Positions 25,383 to 33,116 of a DNA stretch of 64,000 nucleotides are shown here, in pieces. Source of the DNA: Flagellimonas sp947499585 (GTDB taxonomy: Bacteria; Bacteroidota; Bacteroidia; Flavobacteriales; Flavobacteriaceae). Both the position numbers and the translations under genes were made by a program. The first letter of the stretch is position 1. Every line of letters starts with the position of its first letter. The stretch spans positions 2,232,001 to 2,296,000 of the forward strand of contig NZ_CP138995.1 of NCBI RefSeq assembly GCF_044596045.1. Direction: 5' to 3'. The notes under the pieces were generated by a model that was given only the letters and a program-made list of their open reading frames with translations, was not told the DNA's origin and did not search any database.

Positions 25383-25473
25383 TGTCCTATCGAGCGCAGT
25401 CGAGATGTCTTTTTTACAATTAGTTCTCGACTGCTCTTTCGACTACACTCAAGATGACAGCTCGAACTGACGT
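25383..25473. repeat. Dispersed intergenic repeat R3 (types B and A)
   Basis: CGAGCGCAGTCGAGATGTC (type B) is followed by its imperfect complement TTCTCGACTGC and then an inverted type-A end (CTCAAGATGACAGCTCGAAC). The arms can fold into a hairpin. Confidence 0.65.
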
Positions 25474-25477
25474 CTCT

Positions 25478-25506
25478 AAAAAAAGCATCTTCAAGGTGCT
25501 TTTTTT
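25478..25506 (+). terminator. Terminator after mscS
   Basis: AAAAAAAGCATCTT pairs with AAGGTGCTTTTTTT (one G-T pair) around a tiny loop, symmetrical enough to act on both strands. Confidence 0.8.
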
Positions 25507-25549
25507 ATGATGCCAAAAATTAAATAACGTATTCGTTTTTCCAAAAGGG

Positions 25550-25654
25550 TCATCCATCCACTTCATCTAGATTTTTACGATAAAATTCCCGAACTTCACT
25601 TATCAGTTGCTAAAGAATCATTAAAACGATTTTTAGCTTATCGATAAGTGACAT
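25550..25654 (-). pseudogene. Possible interrupted small gene (TAG in frame)
   Basis: On the minus strand AAAGGAGGTG, a strong Shine-Dalgarno, precedes TTG GGA ATG. The frame reads MSLIDKLKIVLMIL, a TAG stop, then QLISEVREFYRKNLDEVDG and TGA. Both halves look like ordinary helical protein. It may be a decayed short gene or a 14-residue peptide. I cannot name a family, and chance remains possible. Confidence 0.25.
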
Positions 25655-25692
25655 TCCCAAATCCACACCTCCTTTAATGTAAAAAATGCGTA

Positions 25693-27036
25693 CTAAACCC
25701 CAGTATAATTTGCTGGGGTTATTCTTTTGAGCTCATCTTTAATAGCGTCCGAAACTTCCAGAGTATCAATAAAATTAGCAATGGAAACCTGTGTGATTTT
25801 TTCATTGGTACGCGTAAGGCCTTTTAGAGCCTCATAAGGGTTGGGGTAGCCTTCCCTTCTTAAAATAGTTTGTATGGCCTCAGCCACTACAGCCCAGTTG
25901 TTTTCTAAATCCTGTTCAAACTTCTCTACGTTCAACACTAATTTATTCAAACCTTTAAGTGTTGATAGGAAAGCGACCTGAGTGTGTCCAAAGGGAACAC
26001 CTACATTTCTGAGCACAGTACTGTCAGTTAAATCACGTTGTAATCTAGAAATAGGAAGTTTGGCAGATAAATGCTCAAACAATGCGTTGGCAAGCCCTAG
26101 ATTTCCTTCAGAATTTTCAAAATCGATAGGATTCACCTTATGGGGCATAGCAGAAGAGCCTACTTCCCCTTTTTTAATTTTTTGCTTAAAGTAATCCATG
26201 GAAATGTAGGTCCACATGTCTCTATTCAAATCAATAAGAATGGTATTGATTCGCTTTAAACAATCAAACAGCGCGGCCATGTGATCATAGTGCTCAATCT
26301 GGGTAGTAGGAAAGGAATGGTACAAGCCTAACTTTTCTTGAACAAATTGTTGGCCAAAAGCCTTCCAATCTATAGTTGGATAAGCCACTTTGTGCGCATT
26401 ATAATTTCCGGTAGCACCTCCAAATTTAGAAGCACTTGGGATATCATTCAATAGGTTAAACTGCTCCTTTAATCTTTCTACAAAGACATCAATTTCTTTT
26501 CCCAGTCGAGTAGGGGATGCAGGTTGCCCGTGGGTTCTGGCAAGCATTGGAATATTTGCCCATTCCGCAGCCAATGCTTTTAACTTTTCAAATACTTCAA
26601 AATATAGCGGGACATAAACATCATTCATGGCGGCTTTAATAGAAAGTGGAACAGCAGTATTGTTGATGTCTTGGGATGTTAACCCAAAATGGATAAACTC
26701 CTTATGTTTTTCTAGACCTAAAGCATCAAATTTTTGTTTAATGAAATACTCAACGGCTTTTACATCGTGGTTGGTAGTCTTTTCAATTTTTTTGATTGCT
26801 AGAGCATCCTCCGTTGAAAAATCAAGATATATTTTCTGTAATTCAGGAAACTTGGCGCTATTAAAATCTGCTAGTTGAGGCAATGGAATTTCGCAGAGCG
26901 CAATAAAATATTCAATTTCTACCTGTACACGGTATTTTATAAGTGCTTCTTCAGAAAAATAATTCCCTAAAGCTTCAGTTTTATTGCGATATCTACCATC
27001 AATTGGAGAAATGGCATTGAGTTGGTTTAAAGACAT
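25693..27036 (-). CDS. purB: Adenylosuccinate lyase
   Basis: The 447-residue enzyme cleaves SAICAR to AICAR and adenylosuccinate to AMP in purine synthesis, releasing fumarate. Motifs: SPIDGRYRNKTEALGNYFSE (residues 10-29), HFGLTSQDINNTAVPL (about 117-132), ARTHGQPASPTRLGKEIDVF (about 166-185), and the fumarase/aspartase signature GSSAMPHKVNPIDFEN (about 293-308) with the catalytic Ser. Length fits the family. The HEAT-like gene is immediately upstream on the same strand. A -7 TATCTTTG (27066-27059) lies before the start without a well-spaced -33 element. Confidence 0.97.
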   Translation of the reverse strand: MSLNQLNAISPIDGRYRNKTEALGNYFSEEALIKYRVQVEIEYFIALCEIPLPQLADFNSAKFPELQKIYLDFSTEDALAIKKIEKTTNHDVKAVEYFIKQKFDALGLEKHKEFIHFGLTSQDINNTAVPLSIKAAMNDVYVPLYFEVFEKLKALAAEWANIPMLARTHGQPASPTRLGKEIDVFVERLKEQFNLLNDIPSASKFGGATGNYNAHKVAYPTIDWKAFGQQFVQEKLGLYHSFPTTQIEHYDHMAALFDCLKRINTILIDLNRDMWTYISMDYFKQKIKKGEVGSSAMPHKVNPIDFENSEGNLGLANALFEHLSAKLPISRLQRDLTDSTVLRNVGVPFGHTQVAFLSTLKGLNKLVLNVEKFEQDLENNWAVVAEAIQTILRREGYPNPYEALKGLTRTNEKITQVSIANFIDTLEVSDAIKDELKRITPANYTGV

Positions 27037-27083
27037 TGACCAGGTTTTTGGAAAGCAGCAAAGATACTTATTAGTTAAGGAGT

Positions 27084-27656
27084 TTAAAAACCAAGTTTCT
27101 TAAGATCTGCTAAGGTTTTTCCAGCTCTAAATTTATATCCGGCAGTGCCCTCATGAGCAGTTTGTTCCAATATTAGTTTTAGTTCAGGATGAACCCAGTC
27201 AAATTTCATCCCCAAGTAATACAAGCTGGTCATGGCAAATACCTTGGCCGCTACTTTGTGCTCACCAATAAGCCAATCAAAACAAACGGTCATAATTCTT
27301 TCCAATTGCTCGGAAGTAACATGTTCATGGAAAGACTTGTCCTTGGTTTTAAAATAAGCTTCCATGCTTAATTCGCAAGTGTGAGCCATTGGACGAATAA
27401 TGGATTCTGAGGTAAGATGTTGTATCCCTAATGTGAATTTTTCAAAGTGAGGTAAAAGATAAATTAATTTTTTTCGCATGACATGGTCAAACACCCAGCT
27501 GGCATTGAATGAATCTGATTTATCTTGTTCAAACACTTCTGACAACAGCGGCTCTATCAGCTCAGGTTGGGTTACCAATTGGGCTGCAAGTATGTTTATT
27601 TTTTCTTTTGAAAGTCGACCAGAATTTAATGCCGTATGTAATTGTTGTTTGGTCAC
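27084..27656 (-). CDS. Helical-repeat (HEAT-like) protein next to purB
   Basis: The 190-residue product is all helical with repeats resembling HEAT or ARM units (LSKEKINILAAQLVTQPELI, then LLSEVFEQDK, ASWVFDHVMRKKLIYLLPHF, HKVAAKVFAMTSLYYLGMKF). No signal peptide or catalytic motif is visible. A scaffold role is likely from the fold only. From memory, homologues next to purB are sometimes named adenylosuccinate lyase in databases, which the sequence does not support since no lyase signature is present. It is upstream of purB by 47 nt and may share its transcript. Confidence 0.75.
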   Translation of the reverse strand: MTKQQLHTALNSGRLSKEKINILAAQLVTQPELIEPLLSEVFEQDKSDSFNASWVFDHVMRKKLIYLLPHFEKFTLGIQHLTSESIIRPMAHTCELSMEAYFKTKDKSFHEHVTSEQLERIMTVCFDWLIGEHKVAAKVFAMTSLYYLGMKFDWVHPELKLILEQTAHEGTAGYKFRAGKTLADLKKLGF

Positions 27657-27688
27657 AAAATCATATTTTTACTGAAATACCTTAGCCG

Positions 27689-28153
27689 ATGAAAATAGCA
27701 AAAAAAATAGCAACTGCTCTGTTAATTATTCTTATTGCAATGCAGTTTTACAGACCTGAAAAAAATATTGCAGAAGGAGACTATGTTGCTGCTTTTGAAG
27801 CAGAGACCAAGCCAAGCCCCGCAGTGCAACAAATTTTGGAAACCACTTGTTACGACTGCCATAGCGCCAATACAGTATATCCTTGGTACAATAATATTGC
27901 CCCGATTTCTTATTGGCTGGACGATCATATTGAAGAAGGCAAAGAACATTTAAATTTTTCTGATTGGAAAAATTATTCTGCTAAGAAAAAAGACCACAAA
28001 TTAGAGGAGTTGGTAGAAGAGGTAGAAGAAGGGGAGATGCCTTTGAATGAATACACCTGGACCCACAAAGAAGCCAAATTGACCGCTGATCAGAAAAAAC
28101 TGTTAATGGATTGGGCCAAAACTACTAGGTCGCTTTATCCAGTAGCTGAGTAA
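27689..28153 (+). CDS. Haem-binding domain protein (CxxCH)
   Basis: The 154-residue product has an N-terminal signal or anchor (KKIATALLIILIAMQFYRPE). A haem-binding domain (Haem_bd type) follows with TTCYDCHSANTVYPWYNNIA, where the CxxCH motif is at about residues 54-58, and PISYWLDDHIEEGKEHLNFS. The family is periplasmic and binds c-type haem, often in marine flavobacteria. The partner electron donor or acceptor is not visible. Its 3' end overlaps the convergent sirtuin gene by 29 nt. Confidence 0.88.
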   Translation: MKIAKKIATALLIILIAMQFYRPEKNIAEGDYVAAFEAETKPSPAVQQILETTCYDCHSANTVYPWYNNIAPISYWLDDHIEEGKEHLNFSDWKNYSAKKKDHKLEELVEEVEEGEMPLNEYTWTHKEAKLTADQKKLLMDWAKTTRSLYPVAE

Positions 28154-28826
28154 CAAGAGTGGGAACACCTTGCGTTGCTGTTTTGGAAATTACGGTTAGA
28201 TTTTCAAAACTTGATTGATCAACACTTGGCTTTGGATCAACAAAGTAAATGGGTGTTTCTCTAGCCACAAAATTAATTAGACTTGCAGCGGGGTATACTT
28301 GCATAGAAGTTCCTACAATAATTAGGATACTTGCCTGTTGGGTAATATGGATTGCAGTTTCTAGCATGGGAACCATTTCTCCAAACCAAACAATGTGTGG
28401 TCGTAATTGAAATCCGTTTTCATCCAAATCACCCAAAACCAAATCCTTTTTCCAATCAAGAACATGATTTTCGTTTGCAGTGCTTCTCACTTTAAACAAT
28501 TCCCCGTGCAAGTGAACCACGTGGGAGCTTCCAGCTTGTTCATGTAGATTGTCCACATTTTGGGTGACTATACTAACATCATAATTTTTTTCCAGCGTCA
28601 CCAAGGATTCATGTCCTGTGTTTGGCAATACTTCCAAAAGTTGCCGACGTCTTTGATTGTAAAAATCAAGCACCAGCTCAGGATTTCTTTCAAAACCTTG
28701 TGGAGAGGCTACTTCCATAACATCATGTCCTTCCCACAGCCCATTGGAATCTCGAAACGTCTTTAACCCGCTCTCTGCACTCATGCCAGCACCCGTAAGA
28801 ACAACTACTTTTTGTTTTTGACTCAT
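28125..28826 (-). CDS. cobB: Sir2-family NAD-dependent protein deacylase (CobB-like)
   Basis: The start at 28826 (MSQKQKVVVLTGAGMSAESG) is chosen over an ATG at 28850 because the family starts here. The 233-residue protein has GAGMSAESGLKTFRD (residues 12-26), TQNVDNLHEQAGS (about 95-107) and HLHGELFKV with the catalytic His (about 112). YNQR (about 56-59) matches the Tyr/Arg pair of desuccinylase sirtuins. The four zinc cysteines usual between HG and LRPHIVWFGE are missing. It converges on the haem-binding gene. Confidence 0.9.
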   Translation of the reverse strand: MSQKQKVVVLTGAGMSAESGLKTFRDSNGLWEGHDVMEVASPQGFERNPELVLDFYNQRRRQLLEVLPNTGHESLVTLEKNYDVSIVTQNVDNLHEQAGSSHVVHLHGELFKVRSTANENHVLDWKKDLVLGDLDENGFQLRPHIVWFGEMVPMLETAIHITQQASILIIVGTSMQVYPAASLINFVARETPIYFVDPKPSVDQSSFENLTVISKTATQGVPTLVTQLLDKAT

Positions 28827-28870
28827 ATATCCTAAAAATAAGAAATTCATTTTTCGTTATATTGTCATAG

Positions 28871-29524
28871 ATGTTTAATGATGATTTATTGACATATCTT
28901 GAAGGTTTTCTTACGGAAGAAAGAAAACAGCGGTTTCTAAATGTATTACAAAAGAGGACCAAGTACCTTACCGTTGCCATTGAAGATGTATATCAATTAC
29001 ACAATACAAGTGCGGTAATCAGAAGTTGTGATGCCTTTGGAGTACAAGAAGTACATGTGGTGGAAGACCGATTTGAAAAACGTTTGGACAAGAACATTGC
29101 CATGGGAGCCGAACAGTGGGTAGATATAAATCGATATCAAACTTCATCAGAATGCATTGCCACGTTAAAAGATACGGGATATCAAATTGTGGCAACCACC
29201 CCGCATAACGATTCAAGATTGCTTTCCCAATTTAAACTGAAAACAAAAACAGCTCTTTTTTTTGGCACTGAAAAAGAAGGATTAAGTGAGGAAGTTATGC
29301 AAAAAGCGGATGGATTTCTTAAAATCCCAATGGTCGGTTTTTCTGAAAGCCTCAATATTTCAGTTTCCGCCGCTATCATCCTCCAAAAACTGACCGAGGA
29401 GCTAAGAGCATCAAATATTGAGTGGCAGCTATCTGATATTGAGATACTTGAAAAACAATTGGATTGGACTAAAAAATCCATCAAGGATGCGGAAAGTATT
29501 ATAAACAGATACCTTTTAAAATGA
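28871..29524 (+). CDS. trmH: TrmH/SpoU family RNA 2'-O-methyltransferase
   Basis: The 217-residue SPOUT methyltransferase has the three family motifs: NTSAVIRSCDAFGVQEVHVV (about residues 45-64), FFGTEKEGLSEEV (about 135-147) and IPMVGFSESLNISVSAAIIL (about 156-175). These form the knotted AdoMet site. The N-terminal extension (LTYLEGFLTEERKQRFLNVL) is as in tRNA (Gm18) methyltransferase TrmH, which is the preferred assignment; a different rRNA/tRNA target is possible. It is divergent from the sirtuin gene with a 44-nt gap. Confidence 0.88.
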   Translation: MFNDDLLTYLEGFLTEERKQRFLNVLQKRTKYLTVAIEDVYQLHNTSAVIRSCDAFGVQEVHVVEDRFEKRLDKNIAMGAEQWVDINRYQTSSECIATLKDTGYQIVATTPHNDSRLLSQFKLKTKTALFFGTEKEGLSEEVMQKADGFLKIPMVGFSESLNISVSAAIILQKLTEELRASNIEWQLSDIEILEKQLDWTKKSIKDAESIINRYLLK

Positions 29525-29564
29525 AGTTTTTGTACTTTAGGACGTAACCAATAAAAAAAAACAA

Positions 29565-30092
29565 ATGATTATTCTACTTTACATTTTAGCAGCGATTGTT
29601 TTTATCGTTCTAATTTTGGGGGCAATTGCTCCAAAGACCTACAATGTTTCACGCTCAATAGAGATAGCTAAACCCAAGGCCCAAGTTTTTGAAAACCTTA
29701 GGTTTTTAAAGAATCAAGATGCTTGGTCACCTTGGAACAAGAAAGATCCCAATATGGAGAAAAAATTTACAGGAACAGATGGCGAGGTAGGAGCTGTCAG
29801 CTATTGGAACGGTAATAAAGATGTTGGTGAAGGCGAACAAGAGCTTACTAAAATAATTGACGGGGAACGTATAGAATCGCAACTTCGTTTTTTAAAGCCT
29901 TGGAAATCTACATCAGATGCCTATATAACCACAGAGCAAATAGATGATAATGCCACTAAAGTTACTTGGGGCTTCTCTGGAAAGAACAAGTTTCCTACCA
30001 GTATTTTTATGCTGTTTATGAATATGGACAAAGCTGTAGGTGGAGATTTTGAAGAAGGATTGTCTAGTTTAAAGGAATTAATGGAGAAATAG
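29565..30092 (+). CDS. SRPBCC family protein with N-terminal TM anchor
   Basis: The 175-residue product has a TM helix at residues 2-22 (IILLYILAAIVFIVLILGAI), then SRSIEIAKPKAQVFENLRFL and EKKFTGTDGEVGAVSYWNGN, the start of an SRPBCC (polyketide-cyclase-like) domain. The ligand is unknown. The domain follows the membrane segment; I do not decide between cytoplasmic and periplasmic placement. The VOC gene follows after 7 nt, so both are probably co-expressed. Confidence 0.85.
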   Translation: MIILLYILAAIVFIVLILGAIAPKTYNVSRSIEIAKPKAQVFENLRFLKNQDAWSPWNKKDPNMEKKFTGTDGEVGAVSYWNGNKDVGEGEQELTKIIDGERIESQLRFLKPWKSTSDAYITTEQIDDNATKVTWGFSGKNKFPTSIFMLFMNMDKAVGGDFEEGLSSLKELMEK

Positions 30093-30099
30093 CATAATT

Positions 30100-30477
30100 A
30101 TGGAGCAGAATATGGTGGGCTGGTTCGAGATTCCCGTCTTGGATATGGATAGGGCCAAATCTTTTTACGAATCAGTTTTTAAAATTGAGGTTCAAGTTCA
30201 GGATTTTGGCGGAACCCTAATGGGATGGTTTCCGTGGGCAGAAGGAAAAATGGGAGCAACCGGTTCTCTAATTCTTCAATCTGAATACAAACCGAGCAAT
30301 ACGGAGGGAGTGCTTATTTACTTTGCTAGTGTAGATGTTGAAAATGAATTAAATAGAATTGAGAAAGCAGGAGGAAAAATTTTGAAGCCCAAAACCCAAA
30401 TTAGCCCAGAAGTGGGCTATATGGGATTGTTTTTAGATACAGAGGGCAACCGAATTGCTTTACATTCAAGGGAATAA
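30100..30477 (+). CDS. VOC superfamily protein (glyoxalase-like)
   Basis: The 125-residue protein has paired beta-alpha-beta-beta-beta modules: MVGWFEIPVLDMDRAKSFYE (residues 4-23) and EGVLIYFASVDVENELNRIE (about 68-87), with a late ETEGNRIALHS-like end (LDTEGNRIALHSRE). VOC proteins bind a divalent metal through His/Glu residues; only part of that set can be picked out, so an enzyme activity cannot be named. It ends at the exact boundary of the convergent amylase gene (1-nt gap). Confidence 0.85.
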   Translation: MEQNMVGWFEIPVLDMDRAKSFYESVFKIEVQVQDFGGTLMGWFPWAEGKMGATGSLILQSEYKPSNTEGVLIYFASVDVENELNRIEKAGGKILKPKTQISPEVGYMGLFLDTEGNRIALHSRE

Positions 30478-32163
30478 TTATTCCACTAATTCCAATAGGG
30501 CTATATCAAAATCATTTTCAAGAAGTACTTTTCCTTTAGTGACCATTACCTCGGTTTCAGAATAAGTATCATATAGTTTTGTGCCATCGCCAAAGAATCC
30601 CTTTACCCAAAGGGATTTTTTACCTTTTGGTAAATCCAGACCAACCACGACTTTGTCTTTGTAATCTCCATTCATATAGGTTCTGGAGAACACATAGGGA
30701 GATTTAGCCAACCTCTTGTGTTTACCGGCTCCAATAGCTGGATGGTTTCTTCGGAATTGTCCTAGTTTTTGCCAATGTTTATGAATTTTCTGCGTTTGAG
30801 GCAAACTGTCCAAATCCTCCCAGTTCATAAAAGAACGCAAAGTGGCGTCACCTTCTGTACCTTCAATGGTAAGGCTCCTAGCTGTTTCGTCACCGTAGTA
30901 TACTTGTGATGCTCCCGGTGTTAACAATAGAACGTTAGCGGTATAGAAAGGTTTTTTTCGTTCCTTGTCAAAAGGATTGCCATCATCATGAGATGTTAAA
31001 TAGTTCAATACACTCTTCCCTTTTAATTTTGTATTTAACAGGCGATTGTATTTTTTAAAAATGGTTTCGTAATCTTTATGGGCATCTACTTTTAAATCAA
31101 AATTTATAAGACTTTTAAAGCCATAATCGAAAAAATCCACTTTTTTATCCCCAAAATCAAATTCCCGACCACCAGAGATTCCGTAATTATAAACTTCACC
31201 AACCATGTAAAAAGGATTGTCATCCAAAATATGATTTGGATTTTTTTTCTTCCAAGTATCAAATGCATAGCTAGCCTCTTTATACAAATCTGACCAAGCA
31301 TCTTCATTCACATGCTTTACCGTATCTACCCTAAAACCATCAACACCAAAATCGTTGATGTAATCGGTGAGCCATTTAATAATATAAAACCTAGGAGCCC
31401 TAGGGTATCCAGTTCGTTCAAAAAATAACTGAAGTTCATCCAATTCTTGACTTAAACGTCCTTCTTCTTTCCATTTTGCCAATAATGCATCTGGTAATTC
31501 AACGGGATCATTAGATTCCGTAAGTATATCTGGAAGATTTTTAACCAAAGTACAGGCGGTTGTGTTCTCGTAGTTGGTAAATTCACATGGTGGTCCAGTA
31601 CGCACCCATTCTTCTGGCCAAACAGGGTCTTTTTCGGTAACGGGTCCAGTATGGTTTAATACTACATCCAATAGCACGCGAATACCCTTTGCATGGGCAG
31701 TTTTCACCAATTTCTCCAAATCCTTTCTTGTTCCAAAACTAGGATCGATCGCGGTCCAATCTTTGGCCCAGTAACCGTGATATCCGTATGTATTTCCTGT
31801 ACCTTCATTTGTAGCGCCATGTATTTGCTCTACAACCGGAGTAAACCAAATGGAGTTAATGCCTAAATCTGTAAAATAACCTTCTTCAATTTTCTTGGTA
31901 ATTCCTTGGATGTCGCCTCCTTCAAAACCTCTTAAAACACCAGTTTCTTCTGTTCTGTCAAAACTTATATCATTTTCTGGGTTTCCGTTATTGAAACGAT
32001 CCGTTAAAAGGAAGTAGATATTAGCACCTTCCCAAGTGAAAGGCACTTCTTTTTTAATTACCATTTCCTCAACTACTTCAGTATCTTTTTTATCTATTTT
32101 TTTTACTTCTTTACAGCCAAAAAGAAAGGATAGTATGGACATAACAGTAAGTAGTTTTTTCAT
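30478..32163 (-). CDS. Alpha-amylase family (GH13) lipoprotein
   Basis: The 561-residue protein has a lipobox (LSFLFGC, Cys about 17). GH13 conserved regions are all present: DVVLNHTG (region I, about residues 164-171), GFRVDTVKHV with the nucleophile Asp (region II, about 274-283), VGEVYN with the acid/base Glu (region III) and LTSHDDGNPF (region IV). Glycine-rich C-terminal beta domain follows. The enzyme acts on alpha-glucans and is probably at the cell surface or periplasm. No Sus-type transporter is next to it, so its substrate source is not shown here. Confidence 0.93.
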   Translation of the reverse strand: MKKLLTVMSILSFLFGCKEVKKIDKKDTEVVEEMVIKKEVPFTWEGANIYFLLTDRFNNGNPENDISFDRTEETGVLRGFEGGDIQGITKKIEEGYFTDLGINSIWFTPVVEQIHGATNEGTGNTYGYHGYWAKDWTAIDPSFGTRKDLEKLVKTAHAKGIRVLLDVVLNHTGPVTEKDPVWPEEWVRTGPPCEFTNYENTTACTLVKNLPDILTESNDPVELPDALLAKWKEEGRLSQELDELQLFFERTGYPRAPRFYIIKWLTDYINDFGVDGFRVDTVKHVNEDAWSDLYKEASYAFDTWKKKNPNHILDDNPFYMVGEVYNYGISGGREFDFGDKKVDFFDYGFKSLINFDLKVDAHKDYETIFKKYNRLLNTKLKGKSVLNYLTSHDDGNPFDKERKKPFYTANVLLLTPGASQVYYGDETARSLTIEGTEGDATLRSFMNWEDLDSLPQTQKIHKHWQKLGQFRRNHPAIGAGKHKRLAKSPYVFSRTYMNGDYKDKVVVGLDLPKGKKSLWVKGFFGDGTKLYDTYSETEVMVTKGKVLLENDFDIALLELVE

Positions 32164-32264
32164 CTTTTGGGATTTTAGCTAAAACTATAAAATGCATGCG
32201 GAAATATAAAATTTATTTATACTCAATAATATAAAGCAGTTTTAAAGATGCAAACGAAAAATCT

Positions 32265-33041
32265 TTATCTTCTATTCAGTACTTTGTACTCTTCATAACA
32301 ACTAGAGATAGCATCTAAAATCTGAAGGTCGTTGGCTGTATTGATGAAGGATTTGGAATAGCTACAATTATTAAGAATATCCTCAATATCAACTTTTTCC
32401 AGTTGCAGTAATTCTGTAAGTGTTTCCCTATCAAACTTTGAAGCTAGAAGGTTCCTAATATCTTCATCTTCTTTAATCTGCCTCAGCTTCCGCATTTGCT
32501 TCGGCTTTTTACCAAAAAGATTTCGTAGAAGGTCGGCCGGATTCAAGATGGCGCCCAGAACTTTGGTTACGGCACTAGGGCTTTTACTACCCCCTTCATA
32601 ACTTTTTTGAAGCCCTGATATGCTATATTGATACGCAGTATTAATAGGAAGATTTTTTACATCAATCTCTAAGTAACCTGTTAATTGATAGGGTCTTACG
32701 ATAACTTCCTCCAAGGCATAGGCAAGTTCGGTCAGGGATATTTCCGTTCCATCAAACTTGAACATGTCATTGGTTACCCTAACCTTTTGTGATTTAAAAC
32801 CCAAAAAGGATAGGTACAAGGTATCATTTACAGCGGCCGGAATTGAAAAATTTCCTTTTTGGTCGGTAATTGTACCGACTACCTTATTTAGGTTAACAAC
32901 GTGCACACTAACCATTGGAAAGCTTGTTTGCGCATTGATAACCGTAGCGTTTAATTCCCCTTCAACTATTGTATCATCCTCATTTTGAGCAAAACAAAAA
33001 AGTGAAATGAAGGAAAAAAATGTAAGTAGAACTCTTCTCAT
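32265..33041 (-). CDS. CarboxypepD-regulatory-like domain protein
   Basis: The 258-residue product has a signal peptide (MRRVLLTFFSFISLFCFAQN). A CarboxypepD_reg-like beta-sandwich (about residues 28-105: GELNATVINAQTSFPMVSVH, then GTITDQKGNFSIPAAVNDTL, SFLGFKSQKVRV) follows. The C-terminal half has no family match I can make (SKPSPAVTKVLGAI-like, FGKKPKQMRKLRQIKEDEDI). It is like the plug-preceding domain of TonB receptors but without the barrel. The gene is alone, followed by the GH13 gene after 101 nt. Function unknown. Confidence 0.8.
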   Translation of the reverse strand: MRRVLLTFFSFISLFCFAQNEDDTIVEGELNATVINAQTSFPMVSVHVVNLNKVVGTITDQKGNFSIPAAVNDTLYLSFLGFKSQKVRVTNDMFKFDGTEISLTELAYALEEVIVRPYQLTGYLEIDVKNLPINTAYQYSISGLQKSYEGGSKSPSAVTKVLGAILNPADLLRNLFGKKPKQMRKLRQIKEDEDIRNLLASKFDRETLTELLQLEKVDIEDILNNCSYSKSFINTANDLQILDAISSCYEEYKVLNRR

Positions 33042-33116
33042 GCAATCTTTGTAGTCATAAAAGTACTAAACAAAGAAAAATAAATAGGTGCCCACCATCA
33101 TTTAATATAGAATTAA

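Larger units (their letters stand above)
25373..25692. other. 320-nt intergenic region: repeat R3, terminator, broken small frame, inverted repeat
   Basis: From left to right this holds repeat R3 (25383-25473), the terminator at 25478-25506, a minus-strand interrupted small frame (25550-25654), and an inverted repeat CACTTATC/GATAAGTG (25597-25604/25643-25650) with inner GCTAAA/TTTAGC arms. No confident gene is present. Confidence 0.6.

Noticed and set aside
25550..25654. Recoding (readthrough) of the TAG in the small frame
   Set aside because: No recoding element or known pyrrolysine context is seen; decay or chance is simpler.
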